Notes: generated by a model from the letters alone, not told the origin. Counted from the first letter of the stretch, positions 42,504 through 52,740 are shown. The stretch: DNA of 54,365 nucleotides from an uncultured Prevotella sp. (GCA_945869265.1 CAMBOI010000022.1:1-54365); one strand, 5' to 3'. Program-made: numbers and translations.

Positions 42504-45266
42504 ATGAGCAAAGGACTACAACATACCGCAACAAGTTATATCTCCAAAGTGATGATGACATTTGCCTGCCTCTTCACGGCAATGACAATGTCAGGACAGG
42601 GCAAGGGAAAATACACTAACGAATCGCCACTGAGAATGGTGTGCGAAAACGAGTTCTATCCCTTTGAATACCGCAATGAAACGGGACAGCCTGAAGGATT
42701 CGACATCAATGTGGCAACGAAGATATTCAGCACCCTGAACATACCCTACACCATCAGTATGACCAATCGCACCGAGGTGAATGAGGCATTCGACACCAAC
42801 AATGCCGACATCATTGTAAAGGCTCCCACCAATCCAATTCCTGGAGTCTATTACACCAAGAACAAGTTGTCGTCATACAAAATTATGTTAGCCTATCCCA
42901 AGGGCAAAACTCCCATAAAGAAGCTCAGCGAACTGAAGGATAACGACATCGTGATATTCAAGGAGGGCAACTATTGTTCGGAATACGTGATAAGCAACCA
43001 TCTATTGCGTCCGGAACAGATGATGTTCCGTACCGTGAAGCAAGGACTCTTAGGCATCGCCACAGGCGACTATCAATATATGATTTGCGGAGAGACAACT
43101 TTGAAGATGGTAATGAAGAAGTTCAATATCACCAATGTGGAACTATCGAAAATAGACATCCCCGAAGGCGCTATCAGATTTTGCAGTCGCGACAAACTGC
43201 TCATCAACCTTATCGACGAACAACTGACTGAAATGCAACGCAACGGACAACTCGACAGGATGTTCCAGCAGTCGTTGTCGGTAAACACCGCAAGCAACAA
43301 GAATATCACATATTTCCTCTTTGCCTTGTTCGGACTGCTGCTCATGATTATCATTATCATCCTTGTCAACCGCTATGTCACAAGGCGCATCAAGGCTGGC
43401 ATGCAGTCAACCATCGAGACCAACAACATCATGAAGAAGGCGCTCGAAACAGTCAATATCAATATGCTCGAAACCGACATAAACAAAAGGTGGATAACCA
43501 ACCTTTACGGTAATTTCTTATCTGAAGTTGGTGCTAATGTAGATGAGACCACATTACGAATACATCCAGATGAAAAAAATTGCGTGATGGAGCAATTCCA
43601 TAAGATGATAAATAAGGAAATCAACGAGGTGGAATACAGATTCAGATACAACATGGGCAGCGAGAGTAACCCTGACTGGCGAACACTATATGCAAACGCC
43701 CTGCCCGAATACGACAAAAACGGCAATGTGGTGAAACAAATCACCACCATATCCGACATCACCGAGGAAACACGCCAGGACCAGATAGACCGCCAGACCT
43801 CGGAGATATACAAGCACATATTCGAGATGCCTATCGTGGGACTTGCGCTATATGACAGCAATGGACACTTTATTGAAGCCAACCAGGTGATGCGCGACAT
43901 ATTCAAGAACCTGAACCACAACACCGACGTCTTTGCCTCTACCTCGATATACGACTTCCCCGCTTTTGCTGGAATCATCGACCGCACCACAAAGGAGAAC
44001 CTCTTCTTCTGCACATATTCAGACACCACCAACGATGGCATGCCCAACTTCGTCGAGATACGAATGCGCCCCATCAAGGACGACAACGGCAACATTATCT
44101 ACCGCATGATCACCGCCCGCGACAAAAGCGACGAGCGTGAGATGTACCGCCAAAGCCGACTCAACGACGAGAAGGTGAGACAGGTGAGCGAACAGATGAT
44201 GCAATATGAGAACGAATTACGCTATCTGCTCAAGGGAAGCCAGATGAGAGTGTGGAAGTCGAACATAAAGAGCAACAGCATCCGCCTCTACCGCGACCTC
44301 CACACCTTCGACATGAAATACACATTCGAAGAATTCATCAGCGCTATTGACGAAGCCGACAGAGACGAGGCAATCAAGCTCATCGACCCAAGAAAGAATG
44401 GAGGACAATCTCACAATGCCACCATTCGCATATATGAGAAACGCACCGACACTATGTATTGGTACACTATCAACAGTATTCCCGAATACGATGACAAAGG
44501 CAACATCACCGGCTGTTTCGGACTGATACACAATGTCAACGACCTTATGGAAACGCAGATAAAGATGCAGAAGGAGAAAGAGCGTGCCAACGACTCAAGT
44601 AGGCTGAAGAGCACATTCCTTGCCAATATGAGTCACGAGATACGCACACCTCTGAATGCCATCGTGGGATTCTGCGACATCATGCAGACAATAGATTCAC
44701 CGGAGGAAAGGGAAGAGCTGTTGAAGATTATCCATAACAACTGCAATAACCTGTTGCAGATAATCAACGACATACTTGTGTTGTCGGAACTGGACTCAAG
44801 CGGACTGATGCTCAATCCCGAGCGGTGCAACTTCGCCGAGGAATTCTCGCTCCTCTGCAAGTCGCTCGAACAGCGTGTCAGCGAACCATCCGTAAAGTTC
44901 ATTGTAGATAATCCATACGATTCCCTCTTCGTCACCATCGACAATGGTCGCATAAGTCAGATTATCACCAATTTCCTCACAAATGCCGTGAAATATACCC
45001 ATGAGGGCCATATCAAATTGGGCTATCGTATCGAGGACAATGGTTTGCACATCTATTGCGAGGACACCGGTAGCGGTATCCCCAAGGATAAGTGCGAAAA
45101 AATCTTCGAACGTTTCTTCAAGGTTAACGAATATATCCAGGGTGCCGGTATCGGCTTGAGTATATGCAAGGCGATAGTGGCAAAATGTAATGGAAAAATT
45201 GGAGTGGAGTCAGAAGAAGGCAAGGGGTCCACATTCTGGATATGGATCCCTTGCGAAATATCCTAA
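42504..45266 (+). CDS. Solute-binding-domain sensor histidine kinase (intact)
   Basis: A 920-aa paralogue of the preceding kinase. It has a signal peptide (to about residue 33), an SBP_bac_3-type domain (about 38-255, FYPFEYRNETGQPEGFDIN), a membrane helix (about 266-288) and PAS segments (about 310-680, for example EANQVMRDIFKNL). HisKA contains His711 (ANMSHEIRTPLNAIVG) and the HATPase is complete: TNFLTNAVKYT, EDTGSGIPKD, GAGIGLSIC. It likely senses an amino acid or small solute in the periplasm. No response regulator is encoded alongside. The start at 42504 is set by the signal peptide; the frame is open further upstream across the previous gene. Confidence 0.87.
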   Translation: MSKGLQHTATSYISKVMMTFACLFTAMTMSGQGKGKYTNESPLRMVCENEFYPFEYRNETGQPEGFDINVATKIFSTLNIPYTISMTNRTEVNEAFDTNNADIIVKAPTNPIPGVYYTKNKLSSYKIMLAYPKGKTPIKKLSELKDNDIVIFKEGNYCSEYVISNHLLRPEQMMFRTVKQGLLGIATGDYQYMICGETTLKMVMKKFNITNVELSKIDIPEGAIRFCSRDKLLINLIDEQLTEMQRNGQLDRMFQQSLSVNTASNKNITYFLFALFGLLLMIIIIILVNRYVTRRIKAGMQSTIETNNIMKKALETVNINMLETDINKRWITNLYGNFLSEVGANVDETTLRIHPDEKNCVMEQFHKMINKEINEVEYRFRYNMGSESNPDWRTLYANALPEYDKNGNVVKQITTISDITEETRQDQIDRQTSEIYKHIFEMPIVGLALYDSNGHFIEANQVMRDIFKNLNHNTDVFASTSIYDFPAFAGIIDRTTKENLFFCTYSDTTNDGMPNFVEIRMRPIKDDNGNIIYRMITARDKSDEREMYRQSRLNDEKVRQVSEQMMQYENELRYLLKGSQMRVWKSNIKSNSIRLYRDLHTFDMKYTFEEFISAIDEADRDEAIKLIDPRKNGGQSHNATIRIYEKRTDTMYWYTINSIPEYDDKGNITGCFGLIHNVNDLMETQIKMQKEKERANDSSRLKSTFLANMSHEIRTPLNAIVGFCDIMQTIDSPEEREELLKIIHNNCNNLLQIINDILVLSELDSSGLMLNPERCNFAEEFSLLCKSLEQRVSEPSVKFIVDNPYDSLFVTIDNGRISQIITNFLTNAVKYTHEGHIKLGYRIEDNGLHIYCEDTGSGIPKDKCEKIFERFFKVNEYIQGAGIGLSICKAIVAKCNGKIGVESEEGKGSTFWIWIPCEIS

Positions 45267-46069
45267 TTCAAGATATTGTAGAGCAGTGATGTAAGTGAGA
45301 TAAGAATTGATGTAGCCGAGAACCACAGGGTTGTCATACTACCCACACTTGAGTTCTGCGCCTTCACCTTGTTGGGCACAACATACACAATGTCGTTCTG
45401 CTGCAAATAATAATAAGGTGAATTGATGAGGTTGGCGTCATTGAGGTTGAGAATATGTATCGATTTCTTTCCGTCGGCATCCTCACGTATGAGTTGCACA
45501 TTGTTTCTCACACCGTAGATTGTCAAGTCGCCTGCCTGGGCAAGAGCCTCAAGAATCGTAATCTTCTCATTAGCCACTGTGTACATACCTGGTGTGGTTA
45601 CTTCACCCAACACCGCAATCTTGTAGTTGCTCATCCTCACCGTCACGATAGGCTTATCTGCATTTTTCTGCATAAAAGGCATAATCTTGTCGCAGATGAG
45701 TTTCTCAGCCTCCGACTTGGTCAGTCCGCCAAGCTTCACCCTACCGATCTTCGGAAACTCGATGCATCCGTCGTTATCCACTAGATAACTTTGCAACATG
45801 GCCTGGGTGGTTGCCGAACGCTGTCCTTGGGTCATTGCCGTTGGCACAGTCATGTTGAACGGGATTGCAGCTGCACCGTCCTCGTCGGTAGTGCTCACTG
45901 TGATGGTAAGCACATCCTTGGGCATGATTCGAGCGTCATAAAGCATCTTGGATGCTGTGAGGTCAACGCTTTCGGCATTCTGGAAATATGCCACGTCCTT
46001 TGTACCGGAACATCCGGCAAGCATGCAGATGACAGATGTCACTGCCAGTAATTTTGATATTTTTCTCAT
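45263..46069 (-). CDS. Wza-type polysaccharide export lipoprotein
   Basis: The 268-aa lipoprotein (MRKISKLLAVTSVICMLAGC, lipobox LAGC) has the Poly_export domain (RIMPKDVLTITVS...DGCIEFPKIGRVKLGGLTKSEAE). An SLBB domain follows (YKIAVLGEVTTPGMYTV, ITILEALAQAGDLT), and the C-terminal helix is hydrophobic. It belongs to the outer-membrane capsule/EPS export channel family. No glycosyltransferase or Wzc gene is next to it, so it stands alone. Its stop overlaps the convergent kinase gene by four bases. Confidence 0.9.
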   Translation of the reverse strand: MRKISKLLAVTSVICMLAGCSGTKDVAYFQNAESVDLTASKMLYDARIMPKDVLTITVSTTDEDGAAAIPFNMTVPTAMTQGQRSATTQAMLQSYLVDNDGCIEFPKIGRVKLGGLTKSEAEKLICDKIMPFMQKNADKPIVTVRMSNYKIAVLGEVTTPGMYTVANEKITILEALAQAGDLTIYGVRNNVQLIREDADGKKSIHILNLNDANLINSPYYYLQQNDIVYVVPNKVKAQNSSVGSMTTLWFSATSILISLTSLLYNILN

Positions 46070-46111
46070 ATTAAACTATAATTATGCGATAGTAATATAT
46101 TATAAACGCCG

Positions 46112-46143
46112 CAAAATTATATATTTTTCTTGATATAGGCAAG
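46112..46143 (-). promoter_or_regulatory. Promoter of the export lipoprotein gene
   Basis: Minus strand -7 TAATTTTG (46112-46119) with CTTG (46140-46143) as the -33 box, 20 bases apart; the leader is about 40 bases. Confidence 0.55.
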
Positions 46144-46199
46144 AAAAATCGGTTAAAAATGAAATATTTCGCGATTTATATTAAAATTTCATTGCAGTA

Positions 46200-46231
46200 T
46201 TTGGCAGTTTTGACAAAATATAGTATATTTG
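46200..46231 (+). promoter_or_regulatory. Promoter of the DUF6621-like gene
   Basis: -33 TTTG (46200-46203) and -7 TATATTTG (46224-46231) with 20-base spacing. Initiation near 46238 makes ATG 46250 the start and rules out TTG 46229. Confidence 0.65.
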
Positions 46232-46249
46232 CACTTAAAAACAGAAACA

Positions 46250-46843
46250 ATGGAAAACAGTAAACTGAGCCCCAACGTCATTTTGGCTGATGCCGACTAT
46301 ATTGACAAGGTGGCTTTCGACCTTTCGGTCAACTTCGAGCGTATGCTCGGACGCCGTATCCCGCCTGCCGACATGGCGAGGTGGATTGATTGTGTAGCCC
46401 TCGACGGAGGCATCCGTGAGGGTGATAACGATGTGCAGGTGATACTTGTGCACGAGCGCACGACATCGGTGCTCGAAAACTTCTCTCCTTCGTCTCTTGA
46501 CGACGACCTCAACGGCAAGGCATTCAAGGATCATCTTGGCGAATTCTGTATCTCGTCAATAGCCGTCGAGGATGAGATGGTTGACAAGGAACATCTGTTC
46601 TGCGACTCTCTCATGCACGTCTGCTCCCAGCCCGAGGTCAAGCGCGTGATGGTTATCCCAAATGGCGAGACCTATTACGATGGGGTGCGCCACGCACTAA
46701 AGGATGCCGACGACGAGAAGCGCATCACCGTATTTGCCATGCAACCTATGCCTTGCGGCAATTTCCGACAGGAGATTCTCGGCTATTCGCTCATGAACGC
46801 ATTGGGCATCAAAGGGGAAGAGGTGAGTCGCTGCGCGAATTAG
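46250..46843 (+). CDS. Conserved Bacteroidales protein (DUF6621-like)
   Basis: A 197-aa soluble protein starting MENSKLSPNVILADADYID. It is acidic, with motifs RRIPPADMARWIDCVALDGG and VMVIPNGETYYDGV. I believe it matches the DUF6621 family found in Bacteroidales beside the dehydrogenase gene that follows; no biochemical role is known. The start at 46250 fits the promoter. The C-terminal codons run into a repeat-like tract (46825-46885) of CGCTGCGCGAATTA and AATTAAAG units. Confidence 0.65.
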   Translation: MENSKLSPNVILADADYIDKVAFDLSVNFERMLGRRIPPADMARWIDCVALDGGIREGDNDVQVILVHERTTSVLENFSPSSLDDDLNGKAFKDHLGEFCISSIAVEDEMVDKEHLFCDSLMHVCSQPEVKRVMVIPNGETYYDGVRHALKDADDEKRITVFAMQPMPCGNFRQEILGYSLMNALGIKGEEVSRCAN

Positions 46844-46889
46844 GGTCGCTTCGCAAATTAAAGAATTAAAAATATTAAAATATTAAAGA

Positions 46890-48128
46890 ATGGGTAGAAT
46901 ACTTATGATTGGAGCCGGTGGCGTTGCCACCGTTGCGGCATTCAAGATAGCTCAGAATGCCGATGTATTTACAGAGTTTATGATCGCAAGTCGCCGCAAG
47001 GAGAAGTGCGACCAGATTGTTGACGCTATTCACAAGGCGGGACACACAATGGACATCAAGACAGCCCAGGTGGATGCCGACGACGTGGAGCAGCTCAAGG
47101 CATTGTTCAACGATTTCAAGCCCGAACTGGTTGTTAATCTCGCCCTGCCCTATCAGGACCTCACCATCATGGACGCCTGTTTAGCTTGTGGTTGCAACTA
47201 TCTCGACACTGCCAACTACGAACCCAAAGACGAGGCTCACTTTGAGTACTCATGGCAATGGGCTTATCGCGAGCGTTTCGAGAAGGCTGGCCTGTGCGCC
47301 ATCCTCGGTTGCGGTTTCGACCCTGGCGTGACGAGCATCTTCACCGCTTATGCCGCAAAACACCACTTCGACGAGATACAGTATCTCGACATTGTGGATT
47401 GCAATGCCGGCAATCACCACAAGGCGTTTGCCACCAACTTCAACCCCGAAATCAATATCCGTGAGATTACCCAAAAGGGACTCTACTGGCAAGACGGCAA
47501 ATGGGTGGAGACCGAACCGCTTGAGTTCCACCAGCCTCTCACCTACCCCAACATCGGTCCACGCGAGAGCTACCTTCTCCATCACGAGGAGATAGAAAGT
47601 CTTGTAATCAACTATCCCACCATCAAGCGTGCCCGTTTCTGGATGACTTTCGGTCAGCAGTATCTCACATATCTCGACTGCATTCAGAACCTCGGTATGT
47701 CACGTATCGACGAGATAACCTATGAGGCTCCTCTCGCCGACAATCCCTCGGAGAAGGTGAAGGTGAAGATTGTACCTCTTCAGTTCCTCAAAGCAGTGTT
47801 GCCCAATCCACAGGACCTCGGCGAAAACTACGATGGCGAAACCAGCATCGGTTGTCGCATCCGTGGCTTAAAGGATGGCAAGGAGCACACCTATTATATA
47901 TATAACAACTGCAAGCATCAGGATGCCTACAAGGAGACTGGCATGCAGGGCGTGAGCTACACCACTGGCGTGCCCGCAATGATAGGTGCGATGATGTTCT
48001 TCAAGGGATTATGGAACACTCCCGGTGTTCACAACGTCGAGGAGTTTGATCCCGATCCATTCATGGAGCAACTCAACAAGCAGGGGCTGCCATGGCACGA
48101 GATCCACGACGAAGACATTGAGTTATAA
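46890..48128 (+). CDS. Carboxynorspermidine/saccharopine dehydrogenase family protein
   Basis: This 412-aa enzyme has an N-terminal Rossmann fold (ILMIGAGGVATVAAFKI) and the Lys9/saccharopine dehydrogenase landmarks LACGCNYLDTANYEP, ILGCGFDPGVTSIF and GMQGVSYTTGVPAMIGA. In gut Bacteroidetes this class is carboxyspermidine/carboxynorspermidine dehydrogenase, joining aspartate semialdehyde to a diamine in spermidine synthesis. The decarboxylase partner is not in the window. It converges on recA with a shared bidirectional terminator. Confidence 0.88.
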   Translation: MGRILMIGAGGVATVAAFKIAQNADVFTEFMIASRRKEKCDQIVDAIHKAGHTMDIKTAQVDADDVEQLKALFNDFKPELVVNLALPYQDLTIMDACLACGCNYLDTANYEPKDEAHFEYSWQWAYRERFEKAGLCAILGCGFDPGVTSIFTAYAAKHHFDEIQYLDIVDCNAGNHHKAFATNFNPEINIREITQKGLYWQDGKWVETEPLEFHQPLTYPNIGPRESYLLHHEEIESLVINYPTIKRARFWMTFGQQYLTYLDCIQNLGMSRIDEITYEAPLADNPSEKVKVKIVPLQFLKAVLPNPQDLGENYDGETSIGCRIRGLKDGKEHTYYIYNNCKHQDAYKETGMQGVSYTTGVPAMIGAMMFFKGLWNTPGVHNVEEFDPDPFMEQLNKQGLPWHEIHDEDIEL

Positions 48129-48133
48129 TAAAA

Positions 48134-48163
48134 AAAAGCAAGGACCTTAAAGTCCTTGCTTTT
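48134..48163. terminator. Bidirectional terminator overlapping the recA stop
   Basis: GCAAGGAC (48138-48145) and GTCCTTGC (48152-48159) form a stem with A-runs on the left and T-runs on the right. The stem includes the last recA codons and its stop (48147-48149). It serves both the dehydrogenase gene and recA. Confidence 0.85.
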
Positions 48164-49175
48164 CTTTTATTGCTTCCATTATCTTGGCCTCTATTTCCTC
48201 AGCCAATTCCGGATTATCTTTTATCACCTGCTTTGTGGCGTCGCGTCCTTGAGCCAAACGGGTTTCGTTATACGAGAACCAGCTGCCGCTCTTCTGTATA
48301 ATGCCGTATTCCACTCCGAGGTCAACAATTTCGCCCACCTTAGAGATTCCCTCGCCAAAGGTAATTTCAAACTCGGCCTTGCGGAATGGAGGTGCCACCT
48401 TGTTCTTCACTATCTTCACCCTCACCTGGTTGCCTATCACGTTATCACCATCCTTAATAGATGTCACGCGACGTATGTCGAGGCGCACACTTGCATAGAA
48501 TTTCAGTGCATTACCGCCAGTGGTAGTCTCGGGATTGCCGAACATCACGCCAATCTTCTCTCTCAACTGGTTAATGAAGATACATGTGGTGTTGGTCTTG
48601 CTGACAGTGCTTGTCAACTTGCGAAGGGCTTGACTCATCAATCGAGCTTGCAGTCCTACCACGTTGTCGCCCATGTCGCCCTCAATCTCCTTCTTGGGAG
48701 TGAGCGCAGCCACGGAGTCAACCACCACAATATCCACAGCAGCCGAGCGTATGAGTTGGTCGGCTATCTCCAGGGCCTGTTCACCATTGTCGGGCTGTGA
48801 TATCAACAAGTTTTCAATATCAACCCCAAGTGCTGCAGCATAGAATCTATCGAAAGCATGCTCTGCGTCAATGAACGCAGCTATACCACCAGTCTTCTGC
48901 GCCTCGGCAATGGCATGAATGGCGAGAGTGGTTTTACCAGACGACTCTGGGCCATATATCTCGATAATTCTACCCTTTGGATATCCACCTACACCGAGAG
49001 CGGCATTAAGCGAGATACTGCCAGTAGGTATAACATCTACCTTTTCTATATGCTCGTCACCTAATTTCATTATCGATCCCTTGCCATAGTCCTTCTCTAT
49101 CTTCGACATGGCAGCCTGAAGAGCTTTAAGCTTTTCAGACTTCTCGTTAAATATATCTTCTTCCTTTTTTGCCAT
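48147..49175 (-). CDS. recA: DNA recombinase RecA
   Basis: The 342-aa recombinase has Walker [12 protein letters not shown], Walker [12 protein letters not shown], and loops [28 protein letters not shown] (around residues 196-223). It lacks the long acidic C-terminal tail of E. coli and ends EKQGL. It catalyses strand exchange and SOS repressor cleavage. No LexA-like box is evident upstream. A 40-base gap of CAATTTTCAATCTTC repeats separates it from the upstream gene on the same strand, which may supply its promoter. Confidence 0.96.
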   Translation of the reverse strand: MAKKEEDIFNEKSEKLKALQAAMSKIEKDYGKGSIMKLGDEHIEKVDVIPTGSISLNAALGVGGYPKGRIIEIYGPESSGKTTLAIHAIAEAQKTGGIAAFIDAEHAFDRFYAAALGVDIENLLISQPDNGEQALEIADQLIRSAAVDIVVVDSVAALTPKKEIEGDMGDNVVGLQARLMSQALRKLTSTVSKTNTTCIFINQLREKIGVMFGNPETTTGGNALKFYASVRLDIRRVTSIKDGDNVIGNQVRVKIVKNKVAPPFRKAEFEITFGEGISKVGEIVDLGVEYGIIQKSGSWFSYNETRLAQGRDATKQVIKDNPELAEEIEAKIMEAIKEKQGL

Positions 49176-49215
49176 AATATATTATTCAATTTTCAATCTT
49201 CAATCTTCAATTTTC

Positions 49216-50517
49216 TTACATCACCTTTCCATTCTTGTCAAACTTCACGATGACACCTTCGCTGGCATAAATCCAGTCCTCACGTCCGTTGCGGTCCTTG
49301 GCAACACGGTCGGGCGAACCCTTGGCCATCTTCACAGCCTTCTTGCTCATACCCTTGATGACGCGTCCCTGCTGTATGGCAGTCACATGGTTGGGCGGGA
49401 ATCCCTTCATGTCGGCAGCACCCTTGATGAAGAGATAGTTGAAGTAGTCCTCGCGATGTCCATCGATGTCACCTGCCACATTGTCGTCATGCTCAAAGCA
49501 CACGTCCTTGTAGAACACCTCTCCGGTCTTGAGACTCTTAAGCGTGAGCTTTCTGTATATCGTACCGTTCTGCGCCTGAATGGCCTTGATAGTGAATGTC
49601 GAAAGGCGCATGACTGTCACCTTTTTCCCTTGCTCGTTGGTCATCGTTGTGCGATAGCGTGTGTAGTAGGTCTGTCCGATATATGAGGCATACTCCTTGG
49701 ATGTTGCTACATTTTCGTCTGCAAGTTCAAACGAACCATAGAATGTGAATTTCTTGTTGTCCATTATAAACTCGTCGTCGCGCATACCGCAGTTAGTCTT
49801 GCTCATCGCCACATTCTGATAGAACTCCTTGCCGTTCTTGTCAGCCACAATAATCTTTACGGGAAATTTGCGAGTGCCTACACCAATAGCCACCACCTTC
49901 ACCTCCTCGTTTGCCGGCACCTTCACCTCGGCATATCCGTCACCGTGATATTCAGTGTCCTCACGATATAGTGTGGCACGAGTATAGAGTGTTTTGCCCA
50001 TCAGCAACGAGCGTGCTATGTCCACATCGCCGAGATATGCCAAAGTGGGCACGCCCATCTTGCCATAGCAATAATCGTCGAACGAACCACGGGGAATCTG
50101 ATAGTAGTATGCCTTACCGTCGTCCTGACAGGTGAAGTTGATGCGGGCGAATCCCTCGGGGGTCTCGGTGTGGTTCTTGTAAATCATGATCTTGTACATG
50201 AGCTTACCGCTGCTCACCTCCTTTCCATTGGAAGCATCGCAAAAGGTATTGACCACAAGATCATACTTCTCGGGAATGACCATAAACTTCATTCCCTCCT
50301 TCCAGTTGCACAGGCTCTGATACTTGAAGTTCTGACTGATGAAGTCAGTGGCGGTTGCCTCTTCTTCCTCAGACTCTCCACTTGTGTTGGTGTCTGCCTT
50401 CTTTTCTGTGGCAGATTTCTTGGCACTCTTGGTCTTCACGATATATGAATTCTGTGCCATTCCCGACATTGCCATCATTATGGTTAATGTCATAGTTGCT
50501 ACTTTTTTAATTTTCAT
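49216..50517 (-). CDS. Secreted Bacteroidales protein of unknown function
   Basis: This 433-aa protein has a signal peptide (MKIKKVATMTLTIMMAMSGMA, cut before QNS). A low-complexity Lys/Glu/Ser/Thr spacer follows (about 27-55), then a beta-rich body with repeated Tyr-rich strands. The C-terminal ~60 residues (QQGRVIKGMSKKAVKMAKGSPDRV...REDWIYASEG) resemble the SmpA/BamE-type fold that recurs in small envelope proteins. Function unknown. It is transcribed from its own promoter and lies just upstream of recA. Confidence 0.7.
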   Translation of the reverse strand: MKIKKVATMTLTIMMAMSGMAQNSYIVKTKSAKKSATEKKADTNTSGESEEEEATATDFISQNFKYQSLCNWKEGMKFMVIPEKYDLVVNTFCDASNGKEVSSGKLMYKIMIYKNHTETPEGFARINFTCQDDGKAYYYQIPRGSFDDYCYGKMGVPTLAYLGDVDIARSLLMGKTLYTRATLYREDTEYHGDGYAEVKVPANEEVKVVAIGVGTRKFPVKIIVADKNGKEFYQNVAMSKTNCGMRDDEFIMDNKKFTFYGSFELADENVATSKEYASYIGQTYYTRYRTTMTNEQGKKVTVMRLSTFTIKAIQAQNGTIYRKLTLKSLKTGEVFYKDVCFEHDDNVAGDIDGHREDYFNYLFIKGAADMKGFPPNHVTAIQQGRVIKGMSKKAVKMAKGSPDRVAKDRNGREDWIYASEGVIVKFDKNGKVM

Positions 50518-50561
50518 ACTCTTATAAGAGGTTATATTATCTAATTAGTTGTTTCACGTTG

Positions 50562-50592
50562 CGAAATTAATGAAAAAAAAAGAAACTACAAA
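50562..50592 (-). promoter_or_regulatory. Promoter of the secreted-protein gene (and perhaps recA)
   Basis: Minus strand -33 TTTG (50589-50592) and a near-consensus -7 TAATTTCG (50562-50569), spaced 19 bases. The leader is about 40 bases. Confidence 0.5.
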
Positions 50593-50645
50593 GAAAAATG
50601 CCAAAAAAATGACATAAATCTGCCAAATTGTCAGTTTTTGGGTTT

Positions 50646-50660
50646 TGGCACAAGCTTTGC
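50646..50660 (+). promoter_or_regulatory. Sigma-54 (RpoN) type promoter of dnaK
   Basis: TGGCAC (50646-50651), five bases, then TTGC (50657-50660), preceded by T and followed by A. This is the -24/-12 sigma-54 consensus with exact spacing. Initiation would fall near 50672, 66 bases before the dnaK ATG. No TAnnTTTG box is visible between it and the gene. Confidence 0.6.
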
Positions 50661-50737
50661 ACGCACCTTTTATGACAAAGGAGTCATAGATTGGCTTCTT
50701 AAAAATAGAGTAATAACAAAATAAAAATAGAACAATT

Positions 50738-52660
50738 ATGGGAAAGATTATTGGTATCGACTTAGGAACAACTAATTCATGCGTTGCCGTATTTGAGGGC
50801 AACGAACCAGTTGTAATCGCCAACAGCGAAGGCAAACGCACTACTCCTTCGGTAGTTGGTTTTGTTGAAGGCGGTGAACGCAAGATTGGCGACCCTGCAA
50901 AGCGTCAGGCTATCACCAACCCCAAGAACACTGTCTATAGTATCAAGCGCTTCATGGGCGAGAACTGGCAGCAGGTGGAGAAGGAAGTGAGCCGCGTGCC
51001 CTTCTCGGTAGTCAACGAAGGTGGTTACCCGCGTGTTGACATCGACGGTCGCAAATACACTCCGCAGGAAATCTCTGCCATGGTACTTCAGAAGATGAAG
51101 AAGACCGCTGAGGACTACCTTGGACAGGAAGTTACGGATGCTGTCATCACAGTGCCTGCCTACTTCTCCGACTCTCAGCGTCAGGCCACCAAGGAAGCTG
51201 GACAGATTGCAGGTCTGAATGTTCGCCGTATCGTTAATGAGCCTACAGCGGCTGCCCTTGCCTATGGTGTTGACAAGGCCAACAAGGATATGAAGATTGC
51301 CGTGTTCGACCTCGGTGGAGGTACATTCGATATCTCTATCCTCGAGTTCGGTGGCGGTGTGTTTGAGGTGCTCTCCACCAATGGTGACACTCACCTTGGA
51401 GGTGACGACTTCGACCAGGTAATCATCGACTGGCTCGTACAGGAGTTCAAGAACGACGAGGGTGCCGACCTCACTGCCGACCCGATGGCAATGCAGCGCT
51501 TGAAGGAGGCTGCCGAGAAGGCAAAGATCGAGTTGTCAAGCTCAACATCTACTGAGATCAACTTGCCTTATATCATGCCAGTAGGCGGAGTGCCCAAGCA
51601 CTTGGTAAAGACCCTCACACGCGCTAAGTTCGAGCAGCTTGCCCACTCACTCATTCAGGCTTGTCTTGTACCCTGCCAGAATGCAATGCGCGATGCAAAG
51701 CTCAACACTTCAGATATTGACGAGGTAATCCTCGTGGGTGGATCAAGCCGTATTCCTGCCGTTCAGACTCTCGTAAAGAACTACTTCGGCAAGGAGCCTT
51801 CAAAGGGTGTTAACCCCGACGAGGTCGTGGCTGTAGGTGCATCTATCCAGGGTGCCATCCTCAACAAGGAGGGCGGTGTAGGTGACATCGTATTGCTCGA
51901 CGTCACTCCTCTTACCCTCGGTATCGAGACTATGGGTGGCGTGATGACCAAGCTCATCGAGGCCAACACCACTATCCCCTGCAAGAAGAGTGAGGTGTTC
52001 TCTACAGCAGCCGACAACCAGACTGAGGTGACCATCCACGTGCTTCAGGGCGAGCGTCCTATGGCAGCTCAGAACAAGTCAATCGGTCAGTTCAACCTCA
52101 CTGGTATAGCTCCTGCACGCCGTGGTGTTCCTCAGATTGAGGTAACCTTCGACATCGATGCCAACGGTATCCTCAAGGTGTCTGCCAAGGACAAGGCTAC
52201 CGGCAAGGAGCAGGCCATCCGCATCGAGGCTTCATCTGGTCTTAGCAAGGAGGAGATCGACCGTATGAAGGCTGAGGCAGAGCAGAATGCCGCTGCCGAC
52301 AAGGCTGAGCGCGAGCGTATCGACAAGCTCAATCAGGCCGACTCGATGATTTTCACCACCGAGAACTTCCTGAAGGACAATGGCGACAAGATTCCAGCCG
52401 ACCAGAAGCAGAATATCGAGAATGCACTCCAGCAGCTCAAGGATGCTCACAAGGCTCAGGATATAGCAGCCGTAGAGAGCGCAACCACCAACCTCAACAA
52501 CGTCATGCAGGCTGCATCAGCCCAGATGTATCAGGGTGCACAGGGCGGAGCTCAGCCAGGTGCCGACCAGGGCTTCAACGCTGGCGCACAAGGCGGTCAG
52601 CAGTCACAAGGCGGTCAGTCCGACAACGTCCAGGATGCCGACTTCGAGGAAGTGAAATAA
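50738..52660 (+). CDS. dnaK: Chaperone protein DnaK (Hsp70)
   Basis: The 640-aa Hsp70 begins [18 protein letters not shown]. The ATPase domain carries [28 protein letters not shown] and [13 protein letters not shown]; the hydrophobic linker and substrate domain follow ([19 protein letters not shown]). It ends in a Gly/Gln-rich tail and ADFEEVK, the usual end that contacts co-chaperones. It folds proteins with DnaJ and GrpE, neither of which is adjacent. Codon use is strongly biased, as expected for high expression. Confidence 0.97.
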   Translation: MGKIIGIDLGTTNSCVAVFEGNEPVVIANSEGKRTTPSVVGFVEGGERKIGDPAKRQAITNPKNTVYSIKRFMGENWQQVEKEVSRVPFSVVNEGGYPRVDIDGRKYTPQEISAMVLQKMKKTAEDYLGQEVTDAVITVPAYFSDSQRQATKEAGQIAGLNVRRIVNEPTAAALAYGVDKANKDMKIAVFDLGGGTFDISILEFGGGVFEVLSTNGDTHLGGDDFDQVIIDWLVQEFKNDEGADLTADPMAMQRLKEAAEKAKIELSSSTSTEINLPYIMPVGGVPKHLVKTLTRAKFEQLAHSLIQACLVPCQNAMRDAKLNTSDIDEVILVGGSSRIPAVQTLVKNYFGKEPSKGVNPDEVVAVGASIQGAILNKEGGVGDIVLLDVTPLTLGIETMGGVMTKLIEANTTIPCKKSEVFSTAADNQTEVTIHVLQGERPMAAQNKSIGQFNLTGIAPARRGVPQIEVTFDIDANGILKVSAKDKATGKEQAIRIEASSGLSKEEIDRMKAEAEQNAAADKAERERIDKLNQADSMIFTTENFLKDNGDKIPADQKQNIENALQQLKDAHKAQDIAAVESATTNLNNVMQAASAQMYQGAQGGAQPGADQGFNAGAQGGQQSQGGQSDNVQDADFEEVK

Positions 52661-52696
52661 GCGCATAGAGGAATAAGAATATATCATCAAATGGAA

Positions 52697-52733
52697 AGCG
52701 TGTAGCTCTGGTGAGTTACACGCTTTTTTTTGT
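52697..52733 (+). terminator. dnaK terminator
   Basis: AAAGCGTGTA (52697-52706) pairs with TACACGCTTT, followed by T residues to 52733. A strong intrinsic terminator 37 bases past the stop. Confidence 0.85.
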
Positions 52734-52740
52734 CATCATC

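Noticed and set aside
46200..46231. A second sigma-54 promoter at TTTGGCAG near 46.2 kb
   Set aside because: It lacks the C of TGGCAC and a TTGC at five bases; a normal TAnnTTTG promoter explains the site.
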